Assembly: GCF_001266615.1 (NCBI RefSeq)
Contig: NZ_LGHZ01000022.1
Span: 1-64,000 of the forward strand
From: Kluyvera genomosp. 1
GTDB taxonomy: Bacteria > Pseudomonadota > Gammaproteobacteria > Enterobacterales > Enterobacteriaceae
DNA length: 64,000 nt
Direction of reading: 5' to 3'
Within the stretch, counting starts at the first letter, position 1; every line of letters begins with the position of its first letter. The notes beneath the pieces were generated by a model. That model had not been told where the DNA came from, made no database searches, and was given only the letters and a program-made list of their open reading frames with translations. This document shows, one piece after another, positions 19,171-29,331 of the stretch. Made by a program: the position numbers and the translations under genes.

Positions 19171-20544
19171 TCAGGCCGTGCGCTTACGCAGTGCTATCTC
19201 CTCAACGATACGGATGTACATTTTCTCGTTGAGGTTATAGAAACAGCTCATCGCCACAATGGTGATCACCGCCAGCGTACAAGGCCAGATGAAAATCAGT
19301 TCGCGCAGGCCTTCCACGGTGCTGGTGGACTGCACAGCGTTAGGCACATAGCCGATTTGCGTCAGCATCATGCCAGGGAAAAAGCCTGCCAGCGCCTGGG
19401 AGACTTTGCGAAAGAAGGTAAAACCGGTATAGACCGTGCCTTCGGAGCGCACGCCCGTGCGCCACTCGCCGTACTCCACGGTGTCGGAAACCAGCGCCCA
19501 GTTCAGGCTGTTGACGAACGCCGAGCCGAAAAAAGCCAGGCAGGAGAACGCCACAAAGCTCACCGAACTGCCGCCCAGCGTGTAGTTGAGCAAATCGCCC
19601 GCCACCCAAATCAGCAACCCGCCAATATAGACCTTTTTCTTGCCGAAGCGCCGCACCGCGCCGGGCATCAGGAACACGCCGATGAAAATGCAGCCCATGC
19701 TGAAAAAGCCCATCCACGACAGCAAGATCGGGTCGTTGAGCACGTACTGGGTGTAATAAACCTGAATAGCGAGTTTGACGTTGAACGCGCCGAGCGTACA
19801 TAGGTTGGCGATGCAGAGAATAAACAGCGGGCGGTTTCCGGCAATCGCCCGGAAAGACTGCAATAGCCCGGGTTTGTGCGCCGAGGGCGCTTCGACGTAA
19901 CGCTCTTTCACACCCGAAAAACAGGCCCACATGCACAGCAAACCGCACAGGGAAAACAGCGTGGCGGCGAAGATGTACCCGGCCTGCGGGCTGCTCTCAA
20001 TCAGGTTCATCACGGGCACAAAGCCAACGGTACACAGCAGCAGGCCGAGCGTCGCGCCGCCTTGCCGCCACGCCGCGAGCGATGCACGTTCATCCGGGTT
20101 TTTGGTGATCGCCGGCACCATCGCGCCGTAAGAGCAATTCATCATGCTGAATACCAGCCCGTACAGCATAAACAGCAGCGTCGCCATGATAGTCTTGCCT
20201 GTCACATCAAACGGTGTGCCGACAAAGTTCGCAATCGCCAGCAGCGTCACCGGGAACGCTGCATACAGCACGAAGGGGCGGAACTTGCCCATCGGGCCAA
20301 TCTTCTTGCGGGAATCGAGCATGATCCCGGTACCCATATCGGTAAACGCGGTAAAGAATTTCGCCACCAGGAAGATGATCCCGCCGTAGGTGCCGGGCAG
20401 CCCCAGCACGTCGGTGTAGAACTTCAGCAGATAAAGCGTGCCAATATCCAGCAGGATATTTGAGCCTAAATCGCCCATCCCATAGGCCAGCTTCTCTTTA
20501 AACGGCAGGCGCAAACGAGCCGGATCGCCAGTGTTCTCAGACAT
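19171..20544 (-). CDS. yihP: Putative sulfonate transporter YihP (GPH:cation symporter family)
   Basis: Paralogue of YihO with twelve predicted membrane helices. In E. coli YihP is suggested to export dihydroxypropanesulfonate (DHPS), though this is not firmly shown. The 457-residue protein begins MSENTGDPARLRLPFKEKL, very like E. coli YihP; GGGGAA precedes this ATG, so the longer upstream extension is rejected. It has the same SRKKIGPMGKFRPF loop as the family. Next to it here is a TauE/SafE-type gene that could share or replace the export role. Confidence 0.92.
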   Translation of the reverse strand: MSENTGDPARLRLPFKEKLAYGMGDLGSNILLDIGTLYLLKFYTDVLGLPGTYGGIIFLVAKFFTAFTDMGTGIMLDSRKKIGPMGKFRPFVLYAAFPVTLLAIANFVGTPFDVTGKTIMATLLFMLYGLVFSMMNCSYGAMVPAITKNPDERASLAAWRQGGATLGLLLCTVGFVPVMNLIESSPQAGYIFAATLFSLCGLLCMWACFSGVKERYVEAPSAHKPGLLQSFRAIAGNRPLFILCIANLCTLGAFNVKLAIQVYYTQYVLNDPILLSWMGFFSMGCIFIGVFLMPGAVRRFGKKKVYIGGLLIWVAGDLLNYTLGGSSVSFVAFSCLAFFGSAFVNSLNWALVSDTVEYGEWRTGVRSEGTVYTGFTFFRKVSQALAGFFPGMMLTQIGYVPNAVQSTSTVEGLRELIFIWPCTLAVITIVAMSCFYNLNEKMYIRIVEEIALRKRTA

Positions 20545-20557
20545 GTTCTGTTCCCCA

Positions 20558-21430
20558 TTAAGCCTGATTGGCCGCGCGGATCGCCGCGACCTTTTTGCCA
20601 AACAGCAGTTGCAGCACCAGCAGCAGCCCGAAAGCAGGCAGCAATGCGCTCAGCGCGGAAATGCCCGTCGCACCTTTGATCAGCATCGCACCTGAGGCGA
20701 TCAGCAGTAAAAAGACCATCACCCGGAAGACATTCACCGGAATACGCTTATGGACGTACTGTCCCACCAGTGAGCCGAGGATCATCGTTGGCACGCAGAA
20801 CAGCACCAGCTTGAGGGTGGAAATCGTCAGAATGCCGCTGGTGGTCAGCCCGCCGATAATGGCGATGTTGTTGGCGGTGAAGAACGCATTGAGCGTGCCG
20901 CGAAACGCCGCCGGAGCCAGATTACGCAGCATGCCGTAAATCACGACTGGCGGCCCGTTGGTGGAAAAGGCCGAGCCCAGCGCCCCGGCGATCACGCCTA
21001 TCGGCATCGCAATCCAGTTTTTGTCATACACAGGTAAGCGCGGAATAAACAGGCTGTAGAAGGAGTAGAGGATCAGGAAGGCGCCAAGCCCGATTTTCAT
21101 GATGTGATCGGGCAGATAAGAGAGCGCGTAAATGCCCACCGGAATGCCCGCAAAGGAGAACAGGATCAGCACCAGCGCCGATTTCCAGTTGGTTTCCTTG
21201 CGCGACAGCCAGGTGGCGTACAGCGCCGTTGCCGTGCCGACAATCACCGACATCGGCGCCGCCATTTTTAACGGCAGCAGCAGGGTGATCAGCGGCATGG
21301 TGGTCAGCGCGCCGCCAAAGCCCGCGCAAATGCCGACAAAGGTGTACATAAACATAATGGCGATGACGATCGCCATCACGCTGTAATCAAGCTGAATGCC
21401 GTCCGGCGTGAATAGAGTGAAAAAGTCCAT
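20558..21430 (-). CDS. TauE/SafE family membrane protein, candidate sulfonate exporter
   Basis: A 290-residue integral membrane protein with about eight hydrophobic segments in two repeats. It shows the TauE/SafE hallmarks: a GFGGALTTMPL motif in the first repeat (about residue 38) and the matching GSAFSTNGPPVVIYGM motif in the second (about residue 153). TauE/SafE proteins export sulfite and organosulfonates and occur in other sulfoglycolysis clusters. It lies 13 bp after yihQ and 13 bp before yihP, so it is co-transcribed with the sulfoquinovose genes. E. coli K-12 lacks it here. Export of DHPS is my inference; a sulfite role is possible. Confidence 0.85.
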   Translation of the reverse strand: MDFFTLFTPDGIQLDYSVMAIVIAIMFMYTFVGICAGFGGALTTMPLITLLLPLKMAAPMSVIVGTATALYATWLSRKETNWKSALVLILFSFAGIPVGIYALSYLPDHIMKIGLGAFLILYSFYSLFIPRLPVYDKNWIAMPIGVIAGALGSAFSTNGPPVVIYGMLRNLAPAAFRGTLNAFFTANNIAIIGGLTTSGILTISTLKLVLFCVPTMILGSLVGQYVHKRIPVNVFRVMVFLLLIASGAMLIKGATGISALSALLPAFGLLLVLQLLFGKKVAAIRAANQA

Positions 21431-21443
21431 CGTTCACCTCTGC

Positions 21444-23462
21444 TTACAAAGCGCGAAGCTGAGCGAAAAGCGGCTGCCATTCGCTATGAGCACGATAAAA
21501 AACAGGCGGCTGGCCGAGCGGGGCCGCGACAGTCACTTCGCCGCCGCGATACTCTTTGCCCGTCCACGCATGGATCCAGCTGTCCTGCGGCAGATACACC
21601 GTCCAGTCACTGCGGCCCTGTTCGTGAACCGGTGCCACCAGCACATCGCGCCCGAACAGATACTGGTATTTCAGATCGTAAGTGCGGGCATCGTCTTCGT
21701 AGTGCAGGAACAGCGGGCGCATCACCGGCAGGCCGCTTTTTGCGTTCTGGGCAACGGCTTGTTTGATATAAGGTTTCAGCGTGGTGAAGACGGTGGTCAT
21801 GCGGGCGAAATGGGTGATGGTGTCGGCATCGCTGTCGAACTGCCAGTTATCGCCGGGGCGATTGCCTTCGTGGGTGCGCATCATCGGCGTAAAGGCGTTG
21901 AAATCACACCAGCGCAGCAGCAGCTCTTTGCTGCGTTTCATCTCGAACAGGGTGGTGTAGCCGCCGATGTCGCTGTGGTGCAGGCCATGCCCGGTCATGC
22001 CGAGGGAAAGCGCCGCCGGTACCACTGAGGCCAGGCCATCGTCCAGACTCCAGTCGACGTTCTGATCGCCTGCCCACATCATCAATGAATGCTTCTGGCT
22101 GCCGGTATAGCCCGCACGCATAAAGAACAGCGTCTCGCCGAGCTTGCCGGTTTCCTCCAGCGCTTCGTAGTTGCACTTCGCCCACAGCGCAGGCCAGGCG
22201 TTATGCATGATTTCAGCGCTGATGCCGTTGCGCAGGAACGTGTCGGTTGGCAGATATTCCCCGAAGTCCGCCATCCAGCCGCCGCAGCCAAGGCCAATCA
22301 GGTTTTGTTTGATCACCCCTTTAAACCACTCGTACGCTTCGGGGTTTGTCAGATCGACCACGCCCGCGTAGAACTCACCAAATTCAACGTGATAATCATT
22401 CCCCTGCGCGTCTTTGGTCAGATACCCGCGCTTCGCGGCTTCGGCACACAAATCGCGGTCGCTCGCGACATACGGGTTGATGTAGGTAAGGTACTGCACG
22501 CCTTCGCGTTTCCACTGCGCGATCCGTTCATCCAACTGCGGATAAAGTTCCTGATTCCACTTCCAGTTCCACATCACGCGCTTGCCGAACGAGGTCATGC
22601 GGATACCGGACCAGTCCTGCGCCCAGATGCCGTTAACCTTCACGCCGCCATTGCGCATCGTATCGAGCTTTTGCTGACACACTTCGGTGCCACCCTGAAC
22701 GCCGAGCGTCACGCCGTCATACACCCAGTCCGGCAGTTCCGGCTGACGCCCTAACAGCGCCGTGAGTTTTTCCAGCAGATCGACGTAAGTTTCTGCACAT
22801 TCGAAGCGCAGCGTGGCGTTATCTTCCCAGAATGCCAGCTCGTGAAACTCAGGATCGCTGAAATCGAAGTTCATGTAGCCGCTGTTATCGACGTGGCAGT
22901 AGTATTTTTGCGTGCTGACAAACGTCGGCTGCGGGAAGAAGGTCCAGTAATAGTCGCCGCCCGCGTTTTCTTTGCAGTCCGCAAGCCAGGTGACGTGGCT
23001 TTTCTTATTGCGCCCCACGCCCTGTTCGCTGGTCCACAGTGGGAACGGTTTGCCGCGCAGATCGAAATACGAGAACTGCTCGCCGCAGCCGTAGATATGG
23101 TCTTCGGGTTTGGCGGCCAGACGCAGCCAGATACGGTTATGGCTGGCGTTATCGTTGTGCAGTTTTAGCTGTAGGCGGCCTGTGTCGTCCTGACCGATAT
23201 GCAGCGTCGCGGTAGTCTCGCCACGGGAAAAGCGGATCGTCCAGCCTGCGCCTTGCTTCGTCACACTGGCGTCGGTCAGGGCAATTTTCTCGTTCAGCTT
23301 GTCCTTAATGCTGAAGTTGCCGCGAAACATCTCGATATCGGCTTCTCCGGTGCCAATCCACAGGCACGGTGCCTGGCGGGTGTGGCGTAAAATAAGACGG
23401 TGTTCAAACGACAGCGCAAAGCCATCGTCGAGGAGCAGCAGTTCAGGGTATTGCGAAGCCAT
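21444..23462 (-). CDS. yihQ: Sulfoquinovosidase YihQ (GH31)
   Basis: Hydrolyses alpha-sulfoquinovosides, such as sulfoquinovosyl glycerol from plant sulfolipid, to free sulfoquinovose. The 672-residue cytoplasmic GH31 enzyme has the nucleophile Asp399 in GGWMADFGEYLP, acid/base Asp466 in AGDQNVDWS, and the QDWSG motif whose Trp/Arg neighbourhood recognises the sulfonate. Numbering is offset by six from E. coli YihQ (405/472). GGAGG precedes the ATG. Confidence 0.96.
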   Translation of the reverse strand: MASQYPELLLLDDGFALSFEHRLILRHTRQAPCLWIGTGEADIEMFRGNFSIKDKLNEKIALTDASVTKQGAGWTIRFSRGETTATLHIGQDDTGRLQLKLHNDNASHNRIWLRLAAKPEDHIYGCGEQFSYFDLRGKPFPLWTSEQGVGRNKKSHVTWLADCKENAGGDYYWTFFPQPTFVSTQKYYCHVDNSGYMNFDFSDPEFHELAFWEDNATLRFECAETYVDLLEKLTALLGRQPELPDWVYDGVTLGVQGGTEVCQQKLDTMRNGGVKVNGIWAQDWSGIRMTSFGKRVMWNWKWNQELYPQLDERIAQWKREGVQYLTYINPYVASDRDLCAEAAKRGYLTKDAQGNDYHVEFGEFYAGVVDLTNPEAYEWFKGVIKQNLIGLGCGGWMADFGEYLPTDTFLRNGISAEIMHNAWPALWAKCNYEALEETGKLGETLFFMRAGYTGSQKHSLMMWAGDQNVDWSLDDGLASVVPAALSLGMTGHGLHHSDIGGYTTLFEMKRSKELLLRWCDFNAFTPMMRTHEGNRPGDNWQFDSDADTITHFARMTTVFTTLKPYIKQAVAQNAKSGLPVMRPLFLHYEDDARTYDLKYQYLFGRDVLVAPVHEQGRSDWTVYLPQDSWIHAWTGKEYRGGEVTVAAPLGQPPVFYRAHSEWQPLFAQLRAL

Positions 23463-23501
23463 GACGACCTCCGTTGTAGGGTAAGGTGTTTGTTTTTTTA
23501 G

Positions 23502-24365
23502 TTATTCGCCGCCGATAGCAAACCAGAGCAGGTGCGCTTCGCCGGGTTTTAGCTGCACGACATCAATGCCGGAGTTAAACGCATCCGGCGGGCAACTCAT
23601 CGGTTCCACCGCAAGCCCTTTGCGGTCGAGCTTTTCGCCGGAATAGACCTGAAGCCACAGCTGATTGGAGCGCAACCAGACCGTCAGCTCAGGGTGCGCC
23701 AGCGTGACCTGCCACGGCGTGGCGCATTTCGGCACCGTGAAGGTGTGGTCGATTTGGGTTGCGGCGATTCTTCGTTGAGTTTGAAAATCGAGCGCGTGAG
23801 TGGTGGCCAGCGTCGAGGTGGCGACATCGAACAGCTGATTGGTCGGCAGCCGTAATTCACACTCATCCACGCTGTGCAGATTGCACGTCAGATAGGGATG
23901 CACGCCCGCCCCGTAAGGTGCCGTGACGTCGCCGATATTCTGCGTGAGGATCCGGGCGCTCAGGCCCGTCTCCTCGCTCAGTTGGTACGTCACTTCGCTG
24001 GACAGCATAAAAGGGTAGCCATAGGACGGTGGCAAAAAGGCCGATAGCGTCACGCTGGTGGGCGACTGTTCAACAATCTGCCAGTTCACCCACGCCAGCA
24101 GCCCGTGAATCGCCGTGTTTCCGGCGCGATCGTTAATCGCAGGCTGGAGCGTTTTACCGTCGTGCTGATAACTCCCGTCGGTAATCCGATTGGGCCACGG
24201 GATCAGCACTTTCCCCAGATGCGCCAGCGGCATCTCCTCAGGACGATGCGGGATCACGACGTGACGCCCGCGATGCGTCAATGAAGCCATTCCCGCGCCG
24301 ACGGTGACGATTTTCGCCTGATAATCCCCGGCGTTCAGCGCAACAGTGCTACCGCTTTTATGCAT
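23502..24365 (-). CDS. yihR: Aldose 1-epimerase-like protein YihR (sulfoquinovose mutarotase)
   Basis: Galactose-mutarotase-fold protein thought to interconvert alpha and beta sulfoquinovose after YihQ cleavage. 287 residues. It has the epimerase landmarks PWPNRI, the histidine in NTAIHGLL, YGAGVHPYL and the C-terminal AVEPMSCPPDAFN with the catalytic glutamate. GAGG sits upstream of the ATG. Seventeen bp after yihS. Confidence 0.93.
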   Translation of the reverse strand: MHKSGSTVALNAGDYQAKIVTVGAGMASLTHRGRHVVIPHRPEEMPLAHLGKVLIPWPNRITDGSYQHDGKTLQPAINDRAGNTAIHGLLAWVNWQIVEQSPTSVTLSAFLPPSYGYPFMLSSEVTYQLSEETGLSARILTQNIGDVTAPYGAGVHPYLTCNLHSVDECELRLPTNQLFDVATSTLATTHALDFQTQRRIAATQIDHTFTVPKCATPWQVTLAHPELTVWLRSNQLWLQVYSGEKLDRKGLAVEPMSCPPDAFNSGIDVVQLKPGEAHLLWFAIGGE

Positions 24366-24382
24366 GAGCGTTTCCCTCGCCG

Positions 24383-25624
24383 TTATTTCGCCAGGCTGTC
24401 CAGCAATCCGGCGGCAACCGCAGGGGCCAGCCCCGGCGCAAGCGGCAGACGTGGGATCACCAGGCAGTGCAGCAGGTGATAAATGTCCTGCTTGCCGTCC
24501 CAGACTTTGGTGGTGACTTCGTTATTGGTGTCGAGTTCCTGCCACCACGAGCCGTTTTCGTAGTCCATCAGGTATTTGATGCAGTATTCCCACCACGTCT
24601 GATACCAGGTTTCGTACTGCTGTTCGCCCGTCACCGTCCACAGCGCATAGGCCGTCCCCATCGCCTCGACAATCGGCCAGCGCACGCGCTCGCGGACAAT
24701 CGGCTTGCCGTTCCAGTCGACGGTGTAAACGATGCCGTCGGCCCCGTCCGGTGCCCACGCATCACGGATGGTGGCGTGGAACAGACCTTTGGCATCTTCC
24801 AGCAGCCATTCCGGTGGCGTTTCAAAGCGGGCTTCCAGTGCGGCGCGCAGGTGCAGCATCAGACGGCCCCACTCGATCCAGTGGCCTGGCGTGCCACCGT
24901 AGGCACGGAAGCGGTGAGCCGGGTTTTCTTTGTTGTAATCGCGAATCGGGTTCCATTGCGTGTCGAAATGCTCGTTAACGCGATACTCCCCTTTGCGGGC
25001 GACGTCGTGAATGATCACCGACGCCACGCGCAGCGCGCGGTCGAGCCATTTACGGTCGTGGGTTACGTCATACACAATCAGGAACGCTTCGACGGCGTGC
25101 ATGTTGGCGTTGCCGCCGCGATAGTCCTCGGTTTTGCTGAAGGCTTCGTCCCAGGATTCCAGGCACATGCGCTCTTCTTCGCTCCAGAAATACTTCTCAA
25201 TGATCTCAATGGTTTCATCCAGAAGTTTGCGCGCGGCGGGGTGGCCGGTTGTCACCGCGCTGGCGGCACCCAGCAGCACGAAGAAGTGCTGATAACCCTG
25301 CTTGGAGGCGTCGATCACCCCTTCGTCGTTCACGCAGGCGTACCAGCCACCGTATTTTTTATCGCGCAGCGGGCCGTTGAGGGCGTTGATACCGTGCTCA
25401 ACCAACGCGTAAGCGCCCGGGCGGCCCATATTGGCGGCAACGGAATAGGTGTGCAGCATACGGGCGGTGATCCACAGATGCGTGCCCTGATCGGTTTTGA
25501 TCTGCCCTTTATTGCCGAGCCAGCCGAAGCCTGTCGGCACGGCGGCGTTTTTGCCAAACTCAAAAATGCGATCCGTTTCCTGCTCGAGCCAGCGGTTGTG
25601 GCTCAGGGTGTTAAACCATTTCAT
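24383..25624 (-). CDS. yihS: Sulfoquinovose isomerase YihS
   Basis: Aldose-ketose isomerase of the N-acylglucosamine 2-epimerase family (alpha/alpha barrel) converting sulfoquinovose to sulfofructose. 413 residues, as in E. coli. Conserved histidines appear in [22 protein letters not shown] and [18 protein letters not shown] precedes the ATG. Second step of the sulfo-EMP pathway. Confidence 0.96.
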   Translation of the reverse strand: MKWFNTLSHNRWLEQETDRIFEFGKNAAVPTGFGWLGNKGQIKTDQGTHLWITARMLHTYSVAANMGRPGAYALVEHGINALNGPLRDKKYGGWYACVNDEGVIDASKQGYQHFFVLLGAASAVTTGHPAARKLLDETIEIIEKYFWSEEERMCLESWDEAFSKTEDYRGGNANMHAVEAFLIVYDVTHDRKWLDRALRVASVIIHDVARKGEYRVNEHFDTQWNPIRDYNKENPAHRFRAYGGTPGHWIEWGRLMLHLRAALEARFETPPEWLLEDAKGLFHATIRDAWAPDGADGIVYTVDWNGKPIVRERVRWPIVEAMGTAYALWTVTGEQQYETWYQTWWEYCIKYLMDYENGSWWQELDTNNEVTTKVWDGKQDIYHLLHCLVIPRLPLAPGLAPAVAAGLLDSLAK

Positions 25625-25639
25625 CGGAATGTCCTTTTA

Positions 25640-26515
25640 TTAGCGGCGGGCCATCATTTCGTCGACGATGTCGCCTAAACGTTGCAATTTCGGGGCAGAA
25701 ATATCGCTCAGCATCAGCCCGGTATCCGGCAGTCCCACCACCGTGGACCACACCGCGCGCCCGGCCAGAAAACCTGATGCGCCAGCCTGCATCGCCACGC
25801 GCACGGCACGCGGGAACAGTTTTTCGTCCACGCCGGAGGAGAGGATCACCCACGGCATACTGATTTGTTCATTCAGCTTCTGCGCGGCGGCCAGCAATTC
25901 CGGCTGGGTGCCTTTGCCGTACAGCGGCATCTCGACTTTGTAGAGATCCGCGCCGCTGTCGCCGAGTTCTTTCGCTGCATCCAGAATGGCCTGCTCGCGG
26001 TCGAACTTATCGCCACGGCGCGGTGGGCGTACCACGGGTTCGATAATGCTCAGCAACCCCTGGCTGTGGCAGAGCTGGTTAAATTCGCGAACCATCTGCA
26101 GGCGCTGCTGCGGGTCTTCATCGCTGCGCCACAGCACCAGCAGCTTCAGTGCTTTTGCGCCGTCGCGTCTCAGCGCCTGCGGGTCGATGTTTTTATCGAT
26201 CATCACGCTGTCGACGGGAATGCCGTTGCCGGGAATGAACGCATCGGCAGCCACAATCGTCGCGCAGCTTTTGGCGACCGCCTGCTGCTCCACGATCTGG
26301 CGGTAGCAGAACTGCTGATCGACCAGAATCGCCGAGGCGAACGGCGACAGGATTTTGGCGGCGCTCACTTTGAAATCCGTCAGGTGCTGATCGGTCACAG
26401 GCCCCTTCACGCCTGCCGCCGAAAACATGGTACGCATTGCCTCGCGCTGATCGACCGCCAGCATCGCAAAACCGCCAGAAGGGCGGGCTATCTCTTTCAG
26501 GGTGTACTGCGTCAT
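25640..26515 (-). CDS. yihT: 6-deoxy-6-sulfofructose-1-phosphate aldolase YihT
   Basis: Class I aldolase that splits sulfofructose 1-phosphate into dihydroxyacetone phosphate and sulfolactaldehyde. The 291-residue (beta/alpha)8 protein has the Schiff-base lysine Lys193 in [12 protein letters not shown] and the N-terminal [11 protein letters not shown] motif of the LacD-like family. The ATG at 26515 is preceded by AAGGAC; the longer upstream frame runs into yihU and has no family similarity. Confidence 0.96.
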   Translation of the reverse strand: MTQYTLKEIARPSGGFAMLAVDQREAMRTMFSAAGVKGPVTDQHLTDFKVSAAKILSPFASAILVDQQFCYRQIVEQQAVAKSCATIVAADAFIPGNGIPVDSVMIDKNIDPQALRRDGAKALKLLVLWRSDEDPQQRLQMVREFNQLCHSQGLLSIIEPVVRPPRRGDKFDREQAILDAAKELGDSGADLYKVEMPLYGKGTQPELLAAAQKLNEQISMPWVILSSGVDEKLFPRAVRVAMQAGASGFLAGRAVWSTVVGLPDTGLMLSDISAPKLQRLGDIVDEMMARR

Positions 26516-26543
26516 AACATAAGTCCTTGTAGATACGTAAAAA

Positions 26544-27428
26544 TCAGTGGGAGATCCCGGCGCTGGTGCGCACCTGTTGCAGAATGGCGGACCAGTCTTC
26601 GCGCCCGCGTCCTGCGGCTCGCGCCTGGTTGTAGACTTCGCGGGAAGCGGCACCGAGCGGCATCGGCACGTGCAGCTGATTGGCGACGTCCAGCGCAATG
26701 CCCAAATCTTTGTGGGCCAGGTCAATCATGAATGCCGGGGAGAGGTCGCCTTTGAGCACCTTGTTCGGCCAGGTGGTGGTGAAATGGCCTTTTCCGGCGG
26801 CGGTGCCGCTCATCACTTTCAGGGCGACGTTCAGATCCAGCCCCAATGCCTCGCAAAGCGTCGCGGCTTCTGCCGACAGCGCATTCAGCGCAATGCTCAT
26901 GTAGTTGTTGATGAGCTTCACGCGGATGCCCATGCCGGGGCCGCCTGCGTTAATCAGTTCATTGCCCATCGCCATCAATACTGGCGTGGCGCGTTGTACC
27001 TGTTTTTCCGTGCCGCCCGCCAGCAACAGCAGGGTGCCGGAAATGGCGTTGTCGGATGTACGGCCGACCGGAACGTCCATCATGCTGAAACCGCGTTGCT
27101 GCATGTCGGCAATGAGCCTGTCCGTTTGCAGCGGGTGAATGGTGGACATGTCGATCACCAGCGCATCCGGCGATAACCCTTCGCACACACCGTGTTCGCC
27201 AAACAGCACCGAGCGCACCAGATCGCCATTCGGCAGCATCGTTATCACGAACTCTGCGCCCTTCGCGGCCTGGGCGGGTGTGGAGGCTGGCTGTGCGCCT
27301 TTGGTTTTCAGCGCGGCAACGGCCTGCGGATTCACGTCGTAAACCTGGAGCGAATGGCCCTGTTGAAGCAGGTTGCTCGCCATAGGCGCGCCCATTTGTC
27401 CTAATCCGATAAAAGCGATGACCGACAT
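26544..27428 (-). CDS. yihU: Sulfolactaldehyde reductase YihU
   Basis: NADH-dependent beta-hydroxyacid-dehydrogenase-family enzyme reducing sulfolactaldehyde to 2,3-dihydroxypropane-1-sulfonate, which is exported. The 294-residue protein has the Rossmann motif [16 protein letters not shown] at the N terminus, the substrate-binding [11 protein letters not shown] loop and catalytic Lys171 in [12 protein letters not shown]. The ATG at 27428 follows GGAGAACC. First gene of the leftward operon, divergent from yihV. Confidence 0.96.
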   Translation of the reverse strand: MSVIAFIGLGQMGAPMASNLLQQGHSLQVYDVNPQAVAALKTKGAQPASTPAQAAKGAEFVITMLPNGDLVRSVLFGEHGVCEGLSPDALVIDMSTIHPLQTDRLIADMQQRGFSMMDVPVGRTSDNAISGTLLLLAGGTEKQVQRATPVLMAMGNELINAGGPGMGIRVKLINNYMSIALNALSAEAATLCEALGLDLNVALKVMSGTAAGKGHFTTTWPNKVLKGDLSPAFMIDLAHKDLGIALDVANQLHVPMPLGAASREVYNQARAAGRGREDWSAILQQVRTSAGISH

Positions 27429-27591
27429 AAGGTTCTCCTGATGGATGTCATGTTTTGTCAAAAATTGCGCGTTTGTGTTGTCTGTTTTTGATCGTATTTG
27501 TAATTTATAGTCAAAAAATTGACAGCCGTCACTTTTTAAACAATTGGCGAAATTAAAATAGCGGCAGGTTTTTCACGCTAAAGGATTCGCT
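27429..27591. promoter_or_regulatory. Divergent yihU/yihV control region with candidate CsqR operators
   Basis: AT-rich 163-bp gap containing a perfect palindrome GTCAAAAAATTGAC (27510-27523) and a related imperfect copy GTCAAAAATTGCG (27457-27469), centred about 53 bp apart, i.e. five helical turns. Paired sites in such spacing suit a DeoR-family repressor; CsqR (YihW) controls this region in E. coli and responds to sulfoquinovose. The assignment to CsqR is inferred. Confidence 0.5.
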
Positions 27592-28488
27592 ATGATTCGC
27601 ATCGCTTGTGTCGGCATTACCGTAATGGACAGGCTCTATTACGTCGGGGATCTCCCAACCGAAGGGGGAAAATACGTGGCGAACAACTATCGCGAAGTGG
27701 GCGGTGGTCCCGCTGCCACTGCCGCCGTTGCGGCGGCAAAGTTGGGTGCGAAGGTGGACTTCATCGGCCGAGTAGGCGACGACGACACCGGCACCAGCCT
27801 GTTGCAGGAACTGGAGTCGTTTGGCGTCAGCACGCGCTACACCAAACGGTTTAGCCACGCCCGTTCCTCGCAGTCCGCGATTGTGGTCGATGCCCGTGGT
27901 GAACGCATTATTGTCACTTATCCCAGCCCGGATTTGCAGGCCGACGCCAGCTGGCTCAACGACATTGATTTCAGCCAATGGGACGTGGTGCTCGCCGATG
28001 TGCGCTGGCACGAAGGCACCAAAAACGCTTTCACCCAGGCACGGGCCGCAGGCGTACCCACCGTGTTGGACGGCGATACCACGCCGCAGGACATTTCCGA
28101 TCTGGTGGCGCTAAGCGACCACGCTGTTTTTTCGGCCCCGGGTTTGCGGCGAATGACGGGCGAGCAGGACTTGCTGACGGGCCTGAAAAAATCGCAAATG
28201 CTCACAAACGGTCACGTGTATGTCACCAACGGATCGGAAGGCTGCTTCTGGCTGGAAAATCAGCAGATTGCGCATCAGTCAGGCTTTTCTGTCGACGTGG
28301 TGGACACCACGGGCGCAGGGGATGTTTTCCACGGCGCATTCGCCTACAGCCTGGCGCAGGGCGAGGCGGGTGTTGATGGGGTACGCTTCGCCAGTGCCGT
28401 GGCAGCGCTAAAATGTACCCGTCCAGGTGGGCGCGCGGGGATCCCCGACTGTGATCAAACCCGCTCTTTTTTGTCACTTTATGTATAA
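27592..28488 (+). CDS. yihV: 6-deoxy-6-sulfofructose kinase YihV
   Basis: PfkB/ribokinase-family kinase that phosphorylates sulfofructose at C1 with ATP. The 298-residue protein equals the E. coli length. It has the N-terminal GGGPAATAAVAAAKLG substrate loop and the C-terminal VVDTTGAGDVFHGAFAY signature with catalytic aspartate. Divergent from yihU and 34 bp ahead of csqR/yihW, with which it is probably co-transcribed. Confidence 0.96.
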   Translation: MIRIACVGITVMDRLYYVGDLPTEGGKYVANNYREVGGGPAATAAVAAAKLGAKVDFIGRVGDDDTGTSLLQELESFGVSTRYTKRFSHARSSQSAIVVDARGERIIVTYPSPDLQADASWLNDIDFSQWDVVLADVRWHEGTKNAFTQARAAGVPTVLDGDTTPQDISDLVALSDHAVFSAPGLRRMTGEQDLLTGLKKSQMLTNGHVYVTNGSEGCFWLENQQIAHQSGFSVDVVDTTGAGDVFHGAFAYSLAQGEAGVDGVRFASAVAALKCTRPGGRAGIPDCDQTRSFLSLYV

Positions 28489-28522
28489 AATGCGGGACGA
28501 GATGGTTTTCAGAGGACAACCC

Positions 28523-29326
28523 ATGAGCCTTACCGAACTGACCGGTAATCCGCGCCACGACCAGTTACTGACGCTGATCGCCGATCGCGGCTACATGAAC
28601 ATTGATGAACTGGCGCAACTGCTGGATGTCTCCACCCAGACGGTGCGCCGCGATATTCGTAAGCTCAGCGATCAGGGCTTAATCACTCGCCATCACGGCG
28701 GGGCCGGGCGTGCGTCCAGCGTGGTCAACACCGCGTTCGAGCAGCGTGAAGTCTCCTGGACCGAAGAGAAAAAGGCGATCGCCGAAGCGATTGCCGATTA
28801 CATCCCGGACGGTTCAACCATCTTTATCACCATTGGCACTACGGTTGAGCACGTCGCCCGCGCGCTGCTCAACCATAATCATCTGCGTATCATCACCAAC
28901 AGCTTGCGGGTGGCGCACATTCTCTACAAGAATCCGCGTTTTGAAGTGATGGTGCCTGGCGGCACGCTGCGGGCGCACAACGGCGGGATTATCGGCCCTG
29001 CGGCGAATACCTTTGTGTCAGGATTCCGGGCGGATTATCTGGTGACAAGCGTCGGCGCGATTGAAAATGACGGCACGTTGCTGGAGTTTGACGTCAACGA
29101 AGCCAGCGTAGTGCAGGCAATGATGGCGCATTCTCGCCATCTGCTTCTGGCGGCGGATCACACTAAATATCACGCTTCGGCGGCGGTCGAAATTGGCAAC
29201 GTCGCGCAGATGACGGCGCTGTTTACCGATGACGCACCGGGAAGTGCACTGCAAAACATTCTTAACGTGAATCAGGTTGAAATCGTGCAAGTTTCCGCTG
29301 GCGGAGAGGAAGCCGTACAAGCCTGA
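28523..29326 (+). CDS. csqR: DeoR-family repressor CsqR (YihW)
   Basis: Transcription factor repressing the sulfoquinovose genes until ligand is present. The 267-residue protein has an N-terminal winged helix-turn-helix (about 8-60, DELAQLLDVSTQTVRRDIRKLSDQ) and a C-terminal DeoR sugar-phosphate-sensing domain (ITIGTTVEHVARAL, NSLRVA, GGTLRAHNGGIIGP). The ATG at 28523 follows AGAGGAC and gives the family start MSLTELTGNPRHDQ. The C-terminal ten or so residues differ from E. coli. Confidence 0.94.
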   Translation: MSLTELTGNPRHDQLLTLIADRGYMNIDELAQLLDVSTQTVRRDIRKLSDQGLITRHHGGAGRASSVVNTAFEQREVSWTEEKKAIAEAIADYIPDGSTIFITIGTTVEHVARALLNHNHLRIITNSLRVAHILYKNPRFEVMVPGGTLRAHNGGIIGPAANTFVSGFRADYLVTSVGAIENDGTLLEFDVNEASVVQAMMAHSRHLLLAADHTKYHASAAVEIGNVAQMTALFTDDAPGSALQNILNVNQVEIVQVSAGGEEAVQA

Positions 29327-29331
29327 AGGCT

